DNA of 64,000 bases from Rhizobiaceae bacterium (GCA_014238155.1 JABABQ010000062.1:1-64000), one strand, 5' to 3'. Shown: positions 1 through 8,332, numbered from the stretch's first letter. Translations and numbers: made by a program. The notes: generated from the letters alone by a model not told the origin.

Positions 1-131
1 AGAAGCGCTATTGGGGCAGGCATTTTTGGGGGAGAGGTTATTTTTCGACAACCAATGGCGCGATCACAGAAGATCTCGTCCTTCAGTACCTGGAACAGCA
101 CTCAGACAAATCTACCGGCGCCAGCCGGTAG
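1..131 (+). CDS. IS200/IS605-family transposase TnpA, C-terminal end (partial)
   Basis: Reading from base 3, an open frame that enters from outside the window encodes 42 residues before a TAG stop at 129-131. It contains KRYWGRHFWGRGYF followed by a T/N-rich stretch and a helix ending in QYLEQH. This matches the usual C-terminal end of the small Y1 (HUH) single-strand transposases of the IS200/IS605 group, where the Trp/Arg-rich block is followed by a helix carrying part of the fold; the catalytic Tyr and HUH motif would lie outside the window. The next 27 bases up to the cupin gene could hold the element's right end, but I cannot define a terminal hairpin. Identification is from the recalled family pattern; whether the element is intact cannot be judged. 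Confidence 0.7.
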   Translation, partial: KRYWGRHFWGRGYFSTTNGAITEDLVLQYLEQHSDKSTGASR

Positions 132-158
132 TGGTTTAAATGAAAATTGGACAAACAA

Positions 159-524
159 TTACCCAAACTGCAAAATCACGCAGTCAAAGTCTTCCTTGCT
201 TGTCACGATGGTGTGGTGACCCTTTCCGTGTGTGTCTTCCATATGCCAAACGTCACCGGGACCGATATCGCGTGTTTCTTGATCGCTGGCTGTGACGGTG
301 ACGCTTCCGGAAAGGCAGACCAGTTGTTGTCGGGTGGGGGTTGGATGGGCCGGTTCATTCCAGCAGGATCGAAGTTTTAAAAACAAGGTTTGAGTCGCTG
401 GCAACGGTTCGGAGACTTCGATTTTCTCGGCTGGAGGAGCAAACACCCGTTCCTCGAGGCCAACTTCCAGATCTTCCCAGTGACTTTCGCCTGCCGCATC
501 GGAAAACAGTCTGTGAATTTTCAT
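159..524 (-). CDS. Cupin-domain protein
   Basis: A protein of 121 residues with a single small beta-barrel (cupin) domain: the central LVCLSGSVTVTASDQ strand and the following IGPGDVWHMEDTHGKGHHT segment fit the two conserved cupin motifs, with His residues that could bind a metal. Such proteins range from sugar isomerases to dioxygenases and sensors, so no reaction can be assigned. I chose the ATG whose product starts MKIHRLF; an in-frame TTG seven codons upstream is possible. The gene ends 27 bases from the transposase remnant and is divergent from the FAD oxidase gene. Confidence 0.75.
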   Translation of the reverse strand: MKIHRLFSDAAGESHWEDLEVGLEERVFAPPAEKIEVSEPLPATQTLFLKLRSCWNEPAHPTPTRQQLVCLSGSVTVTASDQETRDIGPGDVWHMEDTHGKGHHTIVTSKEDFDCVILQFG

Positions 525-671
525 TGGCCCATTCCCAAACAACAATCAATCCAACTCAATTATCATTCGAGAGCTTTGTCCGCAAAGGTTTCAAATCATG
601 AGTTCAACCTGTTGCCAAAATGCCTTCACGCTCCTATCCAATTTGTGATTGCAATTCTGGATCTTCCGAAG

Positions 672-2096
672 ATGGATAAATTGTACACAGACCTCCTGGC
701 AGCGCTCGGTGCCAAAGGCGTCGTACAAGGCAGTGATGTCAAAACCTATCTGACCGATATGCAGGGCTTTCATAGTGGCAGCGCAGAAATTGTCGTGCGG
801 CCAGCTTCAACTGAGGAAGTCGTCTCAACAGTCAAGATTTGCGCCCGGCACAATGTCGCAATTGTTCCACAGGCTGGAAATACGGGCCTTTGCGGCGGTG
901 CAGTACCGGCGGGAGAAAAACCGGCGGTCATTTTGTCGGTTGCCCGGATGAACCAGATCCTCAACATCGATCCACAATGTTATGCGATCACCGTTGAGGC
1001 CGGTGTCATTTTGCAAGCAGTGCATGATGCGGCCAATGCGGTCGACAGAGCCTTCGCAATGGATTGGGGAGCACGCGGTTCGGCAATGGTGGGTGGCGGC
1101 ATTTCCACCAATGGCGGCGGATTGAATGTATTGCGCTACGGAACGGCACGCGATCAGGTGCTTGGTCTTGAAGTGGTTCTGCCCGATGGCAATGTCTGGA
1201 ATGGATTGCGCGCCCTGCGCAAAGATGCATCTGGCTATGATCTGAAACAACTGTTTATCGGTGGCGAGGGAACCCTTGGCATTATCACCAAGGCCTGTTT
1301 GAAATTGCATCCCTTGCAGCCGGTTGATCAGTCGATGCTTGGCGAAGTTGCGGATTTTGAACGTCTCAACGAGCTTTTTGTTCTGGCGCGCGAAATCGGC
1401 GGTGATGGATTGAGTGCATTTGAGCTGCTTCCCGGTGAGGGGGTTCGCCGTGTACCGCAGGTTAAGCCGACCATCTCCTCACCGCTGGAAACTGATGCGG
1501 AATGGTGCATTCTGGTGCGGTTTTCCGGACGCGATCCTGACCAGGTAGAATCACGATTGCTGGCGTTTTTTCAACAGGCGCTGGATCGCGACTTGCTTGG
1601 CAATGCAATCATCAGCCAGTCCATCGCTCAGGAAGATAACCTCTGGCACCTGCGTGACGAAATCCCGCCGGAAAAACTCTATGAGGGCAAACCGATCAAG
1701 TGGGATGTGTCCGTACCGATTGACCGGGTCACGGAATTTCTTGAACAGGCAAAGCATTTGGTTTTGAACTTGCGACCACAGGCTCGGTTTTACGCATTTG
1801 GTCACATTGGCGATGGAAATGTTCACACAATAGTCTTTCCCGGCGGCGGCGGCGGCGGCGGCGGCGACAATGACGATTCGGATTTGGATCAAATTTGCAC
1901 CGAGCTTTATGCGCGGATGGACGAGCTGATCTGGTCCTTTGGCGGTTCGATTTGCGCTGAACATGGCGTTGGCACCGAAAATGTTGACCGTCTGGCAGGG
2001 CAGAAATCAGAGACCGAACTGCAGCTGATGCGCGCCATAAAGCAGCTCTTCGATCCTGAAGGGCGGATGAATCCGGGCAAGTTGATTTCAATGTAG
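672..2096 (+). CDS. FAD-binding oxidoreductase, GlcD / D-lactate or D-2-hydroxyacid dehydrogenase type
   Basis: A 474-residue flavoprotein of the vanillyl-alcohol-oxidase/PCMH fold, predicted to oxidise a D-2-hydroxy acid (D-lactate, glycolate or D-2-hydroxyglutarate) with FAD. The N-terminal half has the FAD-binding block IVPQAGNTGLCGG and GGEGTLGIIT; the C-terminal half has GHIGDGNVH and CAEHGVGTE, the conserved substrate/metal region of the GlcD and D2HGDH families, and ends with FDPEGRMNPGKL. The ATG giving MDKLYTDLL fits the family N-terminus; the open frame extends further upstream but over the cupin gene. Odd feature: eight consecutive GGC glycine codons right after the GDGNVH strand, followed by Asp-rich residues. 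Substrate is not decided by the sequence. Confidence 0.88.
   Translation: MDKLYTDLLAALGAKGVVQGSDVKTYLTDMQGFHSGSAEIVVRPASTEEVVSTVKICARHNVAIVPQAGNTGLCGGAVPAGEKPAVILSVARMNQILNIDPQCYAITVEAGVILQAVHDAANAVDRAFAMDWGARGSAMVGGGISTNGGGLNVLRYGTARDQVLGLEVVLPDGNVWNGLRALRKDASGYDLKQLFIGGEGTLGIITKACLKLHPLQPVDQSMLGEVADFERLNELFVLAREIGGDGLSAFELLPGEGVRRVPQVKPTISSPLETDAEWCILVRFSGRDPDQVESRLLAFFQQALDRDLLGNAIISQSIAQEDNLWHLRDEIPPEKLYEGKPIKWDVSVPIDRVTEFLEQAKHLVLNLRPQARFYAFGHIGDGNVHTIVFPGGGGGGGGDNDDSDLDQICTELYARMDELIWSFGGSICAEHGVGTENVDRLAGQKSETELQLMRAIKQLFDPEGRMNPGKLISM
1842..1865 (+). repeat. (GGC)8 trinucleotide repeat inside the FAD oxidase gene
   Basis: Eight perfect GGC codons in a row encode a Gly8 loop next to the conserved GDGNVH strand. 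A change in copy number would keep the reading frame and only lengthen or shorten the loop. A similar seven-copy GCC run occurs at 13594-13614. Confidence 0.95.
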
Positions 2097-2133
2097 CCGA
2101 CTGACTGGTGAATCTGTGATGAGGGACAACGAT

Positions 2134-2865
2134 ATGACCAAACTGTATGATACAATCGGTTTGAACTATGCCGATCTTCGTAAGCCGGACCATCGCATCG
2201 CAAGACGCATCGAGACTGCTCTGGGAAACGCCAAATCGGTGTTGAACGTTGGGGCCGGAACCGGTTCATATGAGCCTTCAAACCGGCAAATCACGGCGAT
2301 TGAACCTTCAACTGAAATGATAAATCAACGGGCCGCTTCCGATGTTGTGGTGGTTCAGGGCAGTGCTGAAGACCTGCCGTTTGAAGATAATAGCTTCGAT
2401 GCATCAATGGCCGTATTGACCATTCATCACTGGTCCGACCAGCCAAAGGGCGTGCGGGAAATGCGACGGGTGACGCGCGAAAAAATTGCCTTCTTGACCT
2501 ACGACCCGTCATTTCGCGGGTTTTGGCTTGCTGATTATTTTCCGGCCCTTGTAGCTTTGGATGAGGGTCAGATGCCGCGATTGTCGGATTTTAGTAACTG
2601 GCTGGGCCCGGTGTCCATTTCGCCCGTGCCAATTCCCAACGATTGCTCGGACGGCTTTCTGGCGGGTTACTGGCAGCGGCCCGCAGCCTATCTGGATGAG
2701 CGTGTCCGTGCCGCCATGTCTTCATTTTGGGCCCTGGACGATGTTGATGAAGGTCTGGGAAAACTCAAGGTCGATCTGGACAGCGGGGCGTGGGAGCAGC
2801 GCTATGGTGATCTGCTCGACCTGCAACAGCTGGAGTGTGGCTATCGCCTGGTCGAGACCGTTTGA
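2134..2865 (+). CDS. Class I SAM-dependent methyltransferase
   Basis: A 243-residue protein with the Rossmann methyltransferase core: motif I is VLNVGAGTGSYEP, the acidic ribose-binding residue follows in ITAIEPS, and post-I/II motifs are LPFEDNSFDASMAVLTIHHW, typical of the UbiE/YcgJ (Methyltransf_11) group. The substrate is unknown. I prefer the ATG at 2134 because GAGGGA lies about eight bases upstream; an upstream GTG/ATG pair at 2116/2119 lacks such a site. It follows the FAD oxidase by 37 bases on the same strand and may be co-transcribed with it. Confidence 0.85.
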   Translation: MTKLYDTIGLNYADLRKPDHRIARRIETALGNAKSVLNVGAGTGSYEPSNRQITAIEPSTEMINQRAASDVVVVQGSAEDLPFEDNSFDASMAVLTIHHWSDQPKGVREMRRVTREKIAFLTYDPSFRGFWLADYFPALVALDEGQMPRLSDFSNWLGPVSISPVPIPNDCSDGFLAGYWQRPAAYLDERVRAAMSSFWALDDVDEGLGKLKVDLDSGAWEQRYGDLLDLQQLECGYRLVETV

Positions 2866-2984
2866 TCTGCTGCGACATCTGCAATGCCATGTTGTTTTGC
2901 ATCGGCTGAGACAATAAGATGATGAGATTAGCTTCAGGTCCTGATCCTGGACTTCTGGACTGCGGATATTAATCGGTAAGGAAT

Positions 2985-3422
2985 ATGCAAGAAACAGTGT
3001 TCATCCCTTTGATTTTTGTCGGCGCCATTATTGCGTTTGTCGCTTTCTGGATGGGCATTGTTTACCTGATCTCCAGAATTGGAGGCTGGGCCAAATTGGC
3101 AGAACAATATCCCGCCACCGGCCGAATTCAAGGCAGCGTCTATCGATTTTGCAGCGCCCGGCTCAGGTTCATGGCCAGCTACAGCAATTGCCTGACTGTT
3201 ATTGTTTCGCCTGCAGGTCTGTATATGGAACCGATGATCCTGTTTCGCTTTGGTCATTCACCGATACTCATACCTCGCCGTGCGATAGTGGGCTATGATA
3301 TGGGCAGCCTGCCATTTTTTCGCTCCGTCCGTTTGACCATTCAAGGACGCAACAACACCCGCACGACATCGGTGACATTGTATGGCAGAGCTCTGTCAGA
3401 TGAACTGGATCAATGGCTGTGA
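2985..3422 (+). CDS. Hypothetical membrane-anchored protein
   Basis: A 145-residue protein with one clear N-terminal transmembrane helix (about residues 5-30, VFIPLIFVGAIIAFVAFWMG then an aliphatic run) and a soluble C-terminal part rich in beta-strand-like segments and Arg. A purine-rich TAAGG precedes the ATG. I do not recognise a family. It lies between the methyltransferase and a convergent LysR gene; the 119 bases upstream contain no other gene. Confidence 0.6.
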   Translation: MQETVFIPLIFVGAIIAFVAFWMGIVYLISRIGGWAKLAEQYPATGRIQGSVYRFCSARLRFMASYSNCLTVIVSPAGLYMEPMILFRFGHSPILIPRRAIVGYDMGSLPFFRSVRLTIQGRNNTRTTSVTLYGRALSDELDQWL

Positions 3423-3495
3423 GGCCCGTAGCGACACTTCAAATTTGATAAAATGAAACAGCGCGATTGGCTAGGCTGAATATCGTAGCGTGTGC

Positions 3496-4398
3496 TTATC
3501 GTGTGTCGGTGGCTGGCGACAACACGGTTTTCAACCAATCAGCAAACAGTTTCAGCCGGGGATCAGGGAAAGGGGATTTTGGGAACACAAGATGGAGACC
3601 GCTTTCCAATCTCTGCGCCAGCGGGTGCAGGCGAACAAAACGGCCAGAATCTAATTCCAGTTGCATTGCCTGAATGTCGGGTAGACATACACCATTGCCC
3701 CCCAGCGCATATTCGGTTGCCAATGCGCGGTTATCAAATTCAATGAAATTGGGCTCCAACATTTTCGAGATACCGGCTTCTGCAAACCAGTTTAGCCAGG
3801 CCTCGTCCTGACCCCTTGCGATTGCCAGGTCCAAGGTTGCGATATCTTGTGGTGCCAGTGGGAGATTTATGCCTGTAACAAGCTCCGGGGCACAAAGCGG
3901 TGAAACCAGATCCCGATGCACACTATACTGATCGAGCCCAGGCCAGTTGCCTAATCCATGACGTAGAGCTGCATGGAAGTCGGAATTGGCAAAGTCTACC
4001 AATTCGTACGAAAATCCGAGATCGACAGACAAGCCGGGATTGGCTGTGTGAAAGCCTGGCAGGCCGGGAACGATCAGCCGATTGCCATACCACGGAACGA
4101 CTGAAATACGCAGTGAACCCGTCATATCGGTTGAGCGAAACCGATTGACGGCAAAATCCATGCGATCAAATGCGTTGTTGAGTTCTTCCGAAAGCGCCCG
4201 AGCTTCATCGGTCAGACGAACTCCGCGAGTCACCCGGTGAAACAACTGCGCATCAAGGTATTCTTCCAGAGCTTTGATCTGATGCGAGACGGCAGCATGG
4301 GTGACATTCAATTCGTCAGCTGCTCCCTTGAAGCTTAAATGTCGTGCTGCAGCTTCAAAGGCGCGAAGCTGATTGAGCGGAGGCAGGCGGCGGCTCAT
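3496..4398 (-). CDS. LysR-family transcriptional regulator, GcvA-like
   Basis: A 300-residue regulator. The N-terminal winged helix-turn-helix reads PPLNQLRAFEAAARHLSFKG with ELNVTHAAVSHQIKALEE, the hallmark of the GcvA/AmpR branch of LysR proteins; the remainder is a type-2 periplasmic-binding-like effector domain. It is divergent from a small gene and a GFA-family gene starting at 4524 and 4743, the arrangement in which LysR proteins usually control the neighbour and themselves from the shared 125-base gap. The effector is unknown. Confidence 0.9.
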   Translation of the reverse strand: MSRRLPPLNQLRAFEAAARHLSFKGAADELNVTHAAVSHQIKALEEYLDAQLFHRVTRGVRLTDEARALSEELNNAFDRMDFAVNRFRSTDMTGSLRISVVPWYGNRLIVPGLPGFHTANPGLSVDLGFSYELVDFANSDFHAALRHGLGNWPGLDQYSVHRDLVSPLCAPELVTGINLPLAPQDIATLDLAIARGQDEAWLNWFAEAGISKMLEPNFIEFDNRALATEYALGGNGVCLPDIQAMQLELDSGRFVRLHPLAQRLESGLHLVFPKSPFPDPRLKLFADWLKTVLSPATDTR

Positions 4399-4523
4399 GT
4401 TAAAAACGGATGAATTTTTCTAACCATCCCCGTTAGATATGATCGTTTGTCGAAGCCCAATTCGATTTCCTATCGTTCCCAAACCAGTTGATTAAAGCAA
4501 AGGTTCAATTGAAAGGGAACGTC

Positions 4524-4679
4524 ATGAAACAGATTTCACCAAACCGGTTTTCCGAACTTGATATAGAATTTATGCGGGCCGGGCTTCCGCTGACATCAGA
4601 CTCTCTCCGCTTCACCGTTCGGTCGAGAGGGATAAATCGCCTTCGGCAGATAGTTCGCCGCCTTTCACCGGCAGATTAG
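4524..4679 (+). CDS. Small basic protein of unknown function
   Basis: A 51-residue open frame beginning MKQISPNRFSELD and ending in an Arg-rich helix (about residues 28-48). The ATG is preceded by GAAAGGGAA with suitable spacing, which is the main reason to accept it. It sits between the LysR gene and the GFA-family gene, 63 bases upstream of the latter, so it is likely the first gene of that transcript. I do not recognise a family; the size and basic C-terminus recall DUF1127-type small proteins but the match is not convincing. Confidence 0.45.
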   Translation: MKQISPNRFSELDIEFMRAGLPLTSDSLRFTVRSRGINRLRQIVRRLSPAD

Positions 4680-4742
4680 ACCGCTGGCTTGGACAAGACC
4701 GCAAATGCCGTCATAATTGAAGCGAGGCAACAGGAGGTTAGG

Positions 4743-5162
4743 GTGTCAGAGCAATCCGAAAACATTTTTACAGATGAACTGGAAAACTTTACAGGCGGCT
4801 GTTTGTGCGGCGAAATCAAATTTAAGTCAGTCAATCCGCCCTATAATACCGGCTATTGCCACTGCGAAATGTGCCGCAAGTCGCTCGGCAATTTGTTTGG
4901 AACCTGGGTGATTCTGAAGCGAAAAGACTTGAAATATGTCACTCGTGAACCTGATTGGTATCAGTCAAGCGATACGGTGCGGCGAGGGTTTTGTGGCAAA
5001 TGTGGGTCTCCCATCGTCTATCAGCCCATGGAAAGGGACTTTGATGCGGTCTGGATTGGGACCATCGACGAAGCTGAACGGTTCAAACCGCGGGGGCATT
5101 TTCATACTGAAAACAAAATATCCTGGGTCGACATTCATGCCGACCTGCCAGTCCGATCTTGA
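4743..5162 (+). CDS. GFA-family protein (glutathione-dependent formaldehyde-activating-like, CENP-V fold)
   Basis: A 139-residue zinc protein of the GFA/CENP-V family. The seven zinc-type Cys are in the expected order: CLCG (CxC), CHCEMC (CxCxxC) and CGKC (CxxC). The family was named for formaldehyde-glutathione adduct formation, but most members have no proven reaction. The start is decided by a perfect AGGAGG at 4732-4737 five bases before GTG 4743; a longer TTG start at 4689 lacks this. A second GFA gene lies 294 bases beyond it on the opposite strand, with a DUF1059 gene between. Confidence 0.87.
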   Translation: MSEQSENIFTDELENFTGGCLCGEIKFKSVNPPYNTGYCHCEMCRKSLGNLFGTWVILKRKDLKYVTREPDWYQSSDTVRRGFCGKCGSPIVYQPMERDFDAVWIGTIDEAERFKPRGHFHTENKISWVDIHADLPVRS

Positions 5163-5210
5163 TTTTCTCAACCCTGGACTAACCGATAAGAGCCCGACCG
5201 GGTTTTGGCC

Positions 5211-5405
5211 CTAGCCGGATTTGATCAGTGTTCCCAGATACTGCCGTGTTTCGTCGTCCCAGGAACTGGGATCTTCACTATGAGCAATCACCGCGTGCAA
5301 CTCCATCAGCTTCCACACTTCATCTTCGGTCGCCGCCTTAACTTCACCCGGGCAGGCTTCCATACCTTCGCAGTCTTTGCAGGCATATGAATAGGTAGTG
5401 GACAT
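5211..5405 (-). CDS. DUF1059-domain small protein
   Basis: A 64-residue protein with YACKDCEGMEACPGEVKAAT followed by a helix containing KLMELHAVIAH, the pattern of DUF1059 proteins: a short Cys-containing strand pair and a C-terminal helix ending near a conserved His. Function unknown. The ATG giving MSTTYSY is preceded by CAGGAGAGC; an upstream in-frame Met is less likely. It lies 50 bases downstream of the second GFA gene in the same direction, so the two are probably one transcript. Confidence 0.75.
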   Translation of the reverse strand: MSTTYSYACKDCEGMEACPGEVKAATEDEVWKLMELHAVIAHSEDPSSWDDETRQYLGTLIKSG

Positions 5406-5455
5406 GATGCTCTCCTGTTTGAGTTGCATTCTTTTCGTGACCTAGGTTTCTGGCC

Positions 5456-5866
5456 CTAAAATTCTGAATTTGTTGGCAAATCGTCAGCCAGCTTGATCCA
5501 GGGTTGCTGGTGGCTGGTGAAAACGTGAGATTTGGGGCTGACAGCAGAAGGGTCGTCCAACGTGGTAGCCGAGAACCAGGCATCTGCGCTAAAATCCTGT
5601 CCATCGACTTCGCCTTCGGCAGCATAGCTCAGCGTGGTGCCGCAATCGGCACAAAATCCGCGCTTGATACCCGGTGACTTCTCAATGGTCTTGATCGCGC
5701 CCCTGGTGACCGTGAAATCTGCTGCAGGAACCCTTGCCCATGTCGCAAACGCGGCTCCCATTGCCAGTTGACAAGAGCGACAATGACAATGCGCAGACCA
5801 TGTCGGTTGACTGGCAATCTTGTATCGCACCGCGCCGCAATAACACCCGCCATCAAATTTGCTCAT
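5456..5866 (-). CDS. GFA-family protein, second copy
   Basis: A 136-residue GFA/CENP-V-fold protein with GGCYCGAVRYK, CHCRSC and CADC in the same order as the gene at 4743, so the zinc ligands are intact. It is clearly a different branch rather than a recent duplicate: outside the motifs, similarity is low (for example ATWARVP against GTWVILK). It is divergent from the LysR gene at 6022 across a 155-base AT-rich gap, and likely forms a transcript with the DUF1059 gene downstream. Confidence 0.87.
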   Translation of the reverse strand: MSKFDGGCYCGAVRYKIASQPTWSAHCHCRSCQLAMGAAFATWARVPAADFTVTRGAIKTIEKSPGIKRGFCADCGTTLSYAAEGEVDGQDFSADAWFSATTLDDPSAVSPKSHVFTSHQQPWIKLADDLPTNSEF

Positions 5867-6021
5867 GGATTGTTGCCCTTCGCTTTACAAACACCATAGA
5901 AATTCTTTATTGCCATGGTGTTCAGTTTTCGAGATCATCTTGCTTTCTCCTTTCCATTATGGCCTTTTGCGCAATTTTATGCGACACAAAAATATTATTA
6001 AAACATTAGAAAAACTTATAT

Positions 6022-6918
6022 ATGGATTGGAAAGACTTTCCCCCGTTGAACAGCCTGCGGGCATTTTCAGCGGTGGCGCAATGCGGAAACTACACTCAGG
6101 CGGCCAATCGGTTGAACGTGACGCAGGCGGCTGTCAGCCAGCAGGTCAAGGCCCTGGAGATACGGCTGGGAATGAAACTGGTTTCGCGGGTTGGGCGAAG
6201 CATCGAGTTGACGGGCTCCGGGGCGCTTTTGGCACGCGAGTTGGAAACCGGTTTTGAAATCATTGGTCGCGGCATCGAGCGACTGTGTGAGGAACAGGTC
6301 AGTCGCCCGGTGCAGATTACCATGCCACCAGCCTTTGCGGTTGAATGGTTGATGCCCAGGATTGCCGAGTTTCAGCGGCTGCATTCCGAAATCCCGTTGA
6401 TGCTCAACCCAACCTCGGAGATAGTTGACTTAAGACCCGGCGGGATCGACATCGCAATCCGTTATTCCGATCGTCGACGGCTGGAACTTGATATTGATCC
6501 GGTGCTCATCTCGGACATGATTGTGGTTGGTGCACCATCCCTTGTTGGTGTTCATGCTTCGCGTGATCCGGCATCTTTTGTTGAGCTTCCATGGATTCAG
6601 GAATTGGGCACCAATGAAGTTGCCGACTGGTTTACCTATCACGGGGTGATTCCGGACCAGCCATTGAATGTCAACGTAATGCCCGGCAACCTGATCATGG
6701 GGGCGGTTCGCAGAGGTGAAGGCATTACCTACACCGCGCGGGCATTTTTTGATGACGATCTCGCATCGGGTGAAATCACCGAACTGCATTCAGAGTCGGT
6801 TTTTGGCCTGTATAATATCAAGCTGCCACATGACTATCAGCGTCCGGCAGCGCAGGTATTTTTGAACTGGCTTCGCACCAAGGCGGAAACCGTGTCGACG
6901 GCTGAAAATCGACGATAG
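6022..6918 (+). CDS. LysR-family transcriptional regulator, GcvA-like
   Basis: A 298-residue LysR protein with PPLNSLRAFSAVAQCGNYTQ and RLNVTQAAVSQQVKALE in the DNA-binding domain, again of the GcvA branch, followed by an effector domain. It is divergent from the GFA gene at 5866, so it probably controls it. The C-terminus meets a convergent cupin gene 40 bases away. Confidence 0.9.
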   Translation: MDWKDFPPLNSLRAFSAVAQCGNYTQAANRLNVTQAAVSQQVKALEIRLGMKLVSRVGRSIELTGSGALLARELETGFEIIGRGIERLCEEQVSRPVQITMPPAFAVEWLMPRIAEFQRLHSEIPLMLNPTSEIVDLRPGGIDIAIRYSDRRRLELDIDPVLISDMIVVGAPSLVGVHASRDPASFVELPWIQELGTNEVADWFTYHGVIPDQPLNVNVMPGNLIMGAVRRGEGITYTARAFFDDDLASGEITELHSESVFGLYNIKLPHDYQRPAAQVFLNWLRTKAETVSTAENRR

Positions 6919-6958
6919 GATCAATTGAGCAATTGCAGTATGGAGACTGTTGCGGGGA

Positions 6959-7333
6959 CTATTGCTTCATCTCAATTCGAATGCCATGCACCACCTTATC
7001 GCCAGAATTCATGACGCGGCCAAGTGCTTGCGGTGCCATATGGACAACCAGACTGCCCTTGCCATCCCAGGCTTCAACGGCCTGCATAACATCGCGGCTT
7101 GGCGGTTGGCGCTCGCCCTCTGGTGATATGTCATAGATGTCCGGGTGTATGGAATCGAGCACAAATACCGATGGCCAGCGATGGTGGTGCAATGGTTCTT
7201 CGTCATTTGGCTCCAGAGTAACATCAAGTACCCGAAGCTGTTCATTTTCAAATATCACCTTGTGATGATCGGGTGCAGCGGCTACCGCGTCGAGTTTTGG
7301 ATCCCAGCTTGCGGGGTCTGATGTATCTGACAT
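6959..7333 (-). CDS. Cupin-superfamily protein
   Basis: A 124-residue protein; EPLHHHRWPSVFVL supplies clustered His residues of a cupin motif 1 and GDKVVHGIRIEM closes the barrel. The short form without a second domain and the HHH cluster recall small cytosolic cupins of unknown reaction. The start ATG has GGAGAACC upstream. It is about 100 bases downstream of the nitroreductase gene in the same orientation and may share its transcript. Confidence 0.65.
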   Translation of the reverse strand: MSDTSDPASWDPKLDAVAAAPDHHKVIFENEQLRVLDVTLEPNDEEPLHHHRWPSVFVLDSIHPDIYDISPEGERQPPSRDVMQAVEAWDGKGSLVVHMAPQALGRVMNSGDKVVHGIRIEMKQ

Positions 7334-7436
7334 TTTGGTTCTCCGGCGAGTTTAACAATGATGCCAGTCTACGCAGATGTGAATAACTGGTCAAAATTTC
7401 CGGATTTGTGTGGCCGAAATTTGCAAAAAAGAGGCG

Positions 7437-8300
7437 TCAGTCTTTCTGCCGGCGTTTGGTGGCTTGCCCCGAAGTCCGTGGAGCGGAGAAGTCAGCTTCT
7501 GGCTGCAATTTACCGCCCGGATTGCTGGCAGATGTTGTGAAGGCTGCATCCCATTGGCCGAGCTTTTCTTCGCGGTCGTCCCAGGTCTCCAGTAATTCTT
7601 CATCACGATACATGGCAAATGGCCGCAACGTGCTTTCGTAAAAATCGACCTGTTCATGGGTGCGATATTGTTCGGGCTGATAACCGTTCCAGTGCAGACT
7701 TTGCTCAAGCGGCCGCCGATAGCGGCGGTTCTGGCTGGCGGCTGGAAATCCGATCGGAATGGTGCCATAGGCCTTCATCCATTCCGGATATCCAAGAAGT
7801 TTAGACAATTCGCGGTTTGTCAGGTCTTCACCACCACCTGACAACCAGGCCGAAGTCAGTCCTTCAGCTGTCACCCCCAACTGGATATTTTGTATCGCTG
7901 CCCCGAGCGAACAAAGAAAGATGGCCTCGTTGTTATCGAGATATTCGGCGTCCATATCGGTCGTCGTGGGCTGAGGAAAACAGACCTTCCAGCGAGGATC
8001 TCCGAGCACGATGATGATTGCCACGGTATTGGCCAGGTAGGTCTTTTTGACCGCAGGAAAACCCTTGGCGTGGTCAACCAGCCTTTGAGCCTGGCGTTGA
8101 AAGACCGCTGTAACGGCGTCACGCATTTGCGGATCATCGACCACAATAAAGTCCCAACACTGGACATTGGCACCCGAAGGTGCCCAGCGCCCACAATCGA
8201 CAATACGGGCAAGGGCTGCCCTGTCGACTTCACGTCCGGCTTCAAATTTGCGAACGCTGCGGCGCTGGCGAATGACATCTTGAAAAAACTTGTTGGCCAC
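7437..8300 (-). CDS. Nitroreductase-family flavoprotein
   Basis: A 287-residue protein of the FMN-dependent nitroreductase fold: the N-terminus has RQRRSVRKFE (FMN phosphate contact) and RWAPSGANVQCWDF, and the middle has SLGAAIQNIQL, the dimer helix, with AYGTIPIGFPA. Substrates in this family are nitroaromatics, quinones or flavins; none can be chosen here. The C-terminus beyond about residue 205 is longer than usual and ends in a Lys/Arg-rich tail. The start is a GTG at 8298-8300 whose purine-rich ribosome binding site lies inside a perfect 8-bp stem at 8303-8325, so translation may be controlled by RNA structure. Confidence 0.85.
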   Translation of the reverse strand: MANKFFQDVIRQRRSVRKFEAGREVDRAALARIVDCGRWAPSGANVQCWDFIVVDDPQMRDAVTAVFQRQAQRLVDHAKGFPAVKKTYLANTVAIIIVLGDPRWKVCFPQPTTTDMDAEYLDNNEAIFLCSLGAAIQNIQLGVTAEGLTSAWLSGGGEDLTNRELSKLLGYPEWMKAYGTIPIGFPAASQNRRYRRPLEQSLHWNGYQPEQYRTHEQVDFYESTLRPFAMYRDEELLETWDDREEKLGQWDAAFTTSASNPGGKLQPEADFSAPRTSGQATKRRQKD

Positions 8301-8302
8301 TT

Positions 8303-8325
8303 GTGTCTCCCCTATCCGGAGACAC
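8303..8325 (-). promoter_or_regulatory. Hairpin covering the nitroreductase ribosome binding site
   Basis: On the minus strand, GTGTCTCC and GGAGACAC form a perfect 8-bp stem with a 7-base loop. The GGGGAG that would serve as Shine-Dalgarno for the GTG at 8300 lies in the loop end and 3' arm, two bases from the start codon region. Folding would hide the site. This is seen directly; regulation is inference. Confidence 0.6.
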
Positions 8326-8332
8326 TGTAAAC

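Noticed and set aside
390-671. The 94-codon upstream extension of the FAD oxidase open frame
   Set aside because: It overlaps the cupin gene on the other strand and has no family similarity; the conserved N-terminus begins at the ATG at 672.
1551-2193. Antisense frames with poly-Ala and poly-Arg runs over the FAD oxidase gene
   Set aside because: The runs are only the (GGC)8 repeat read in other frames.
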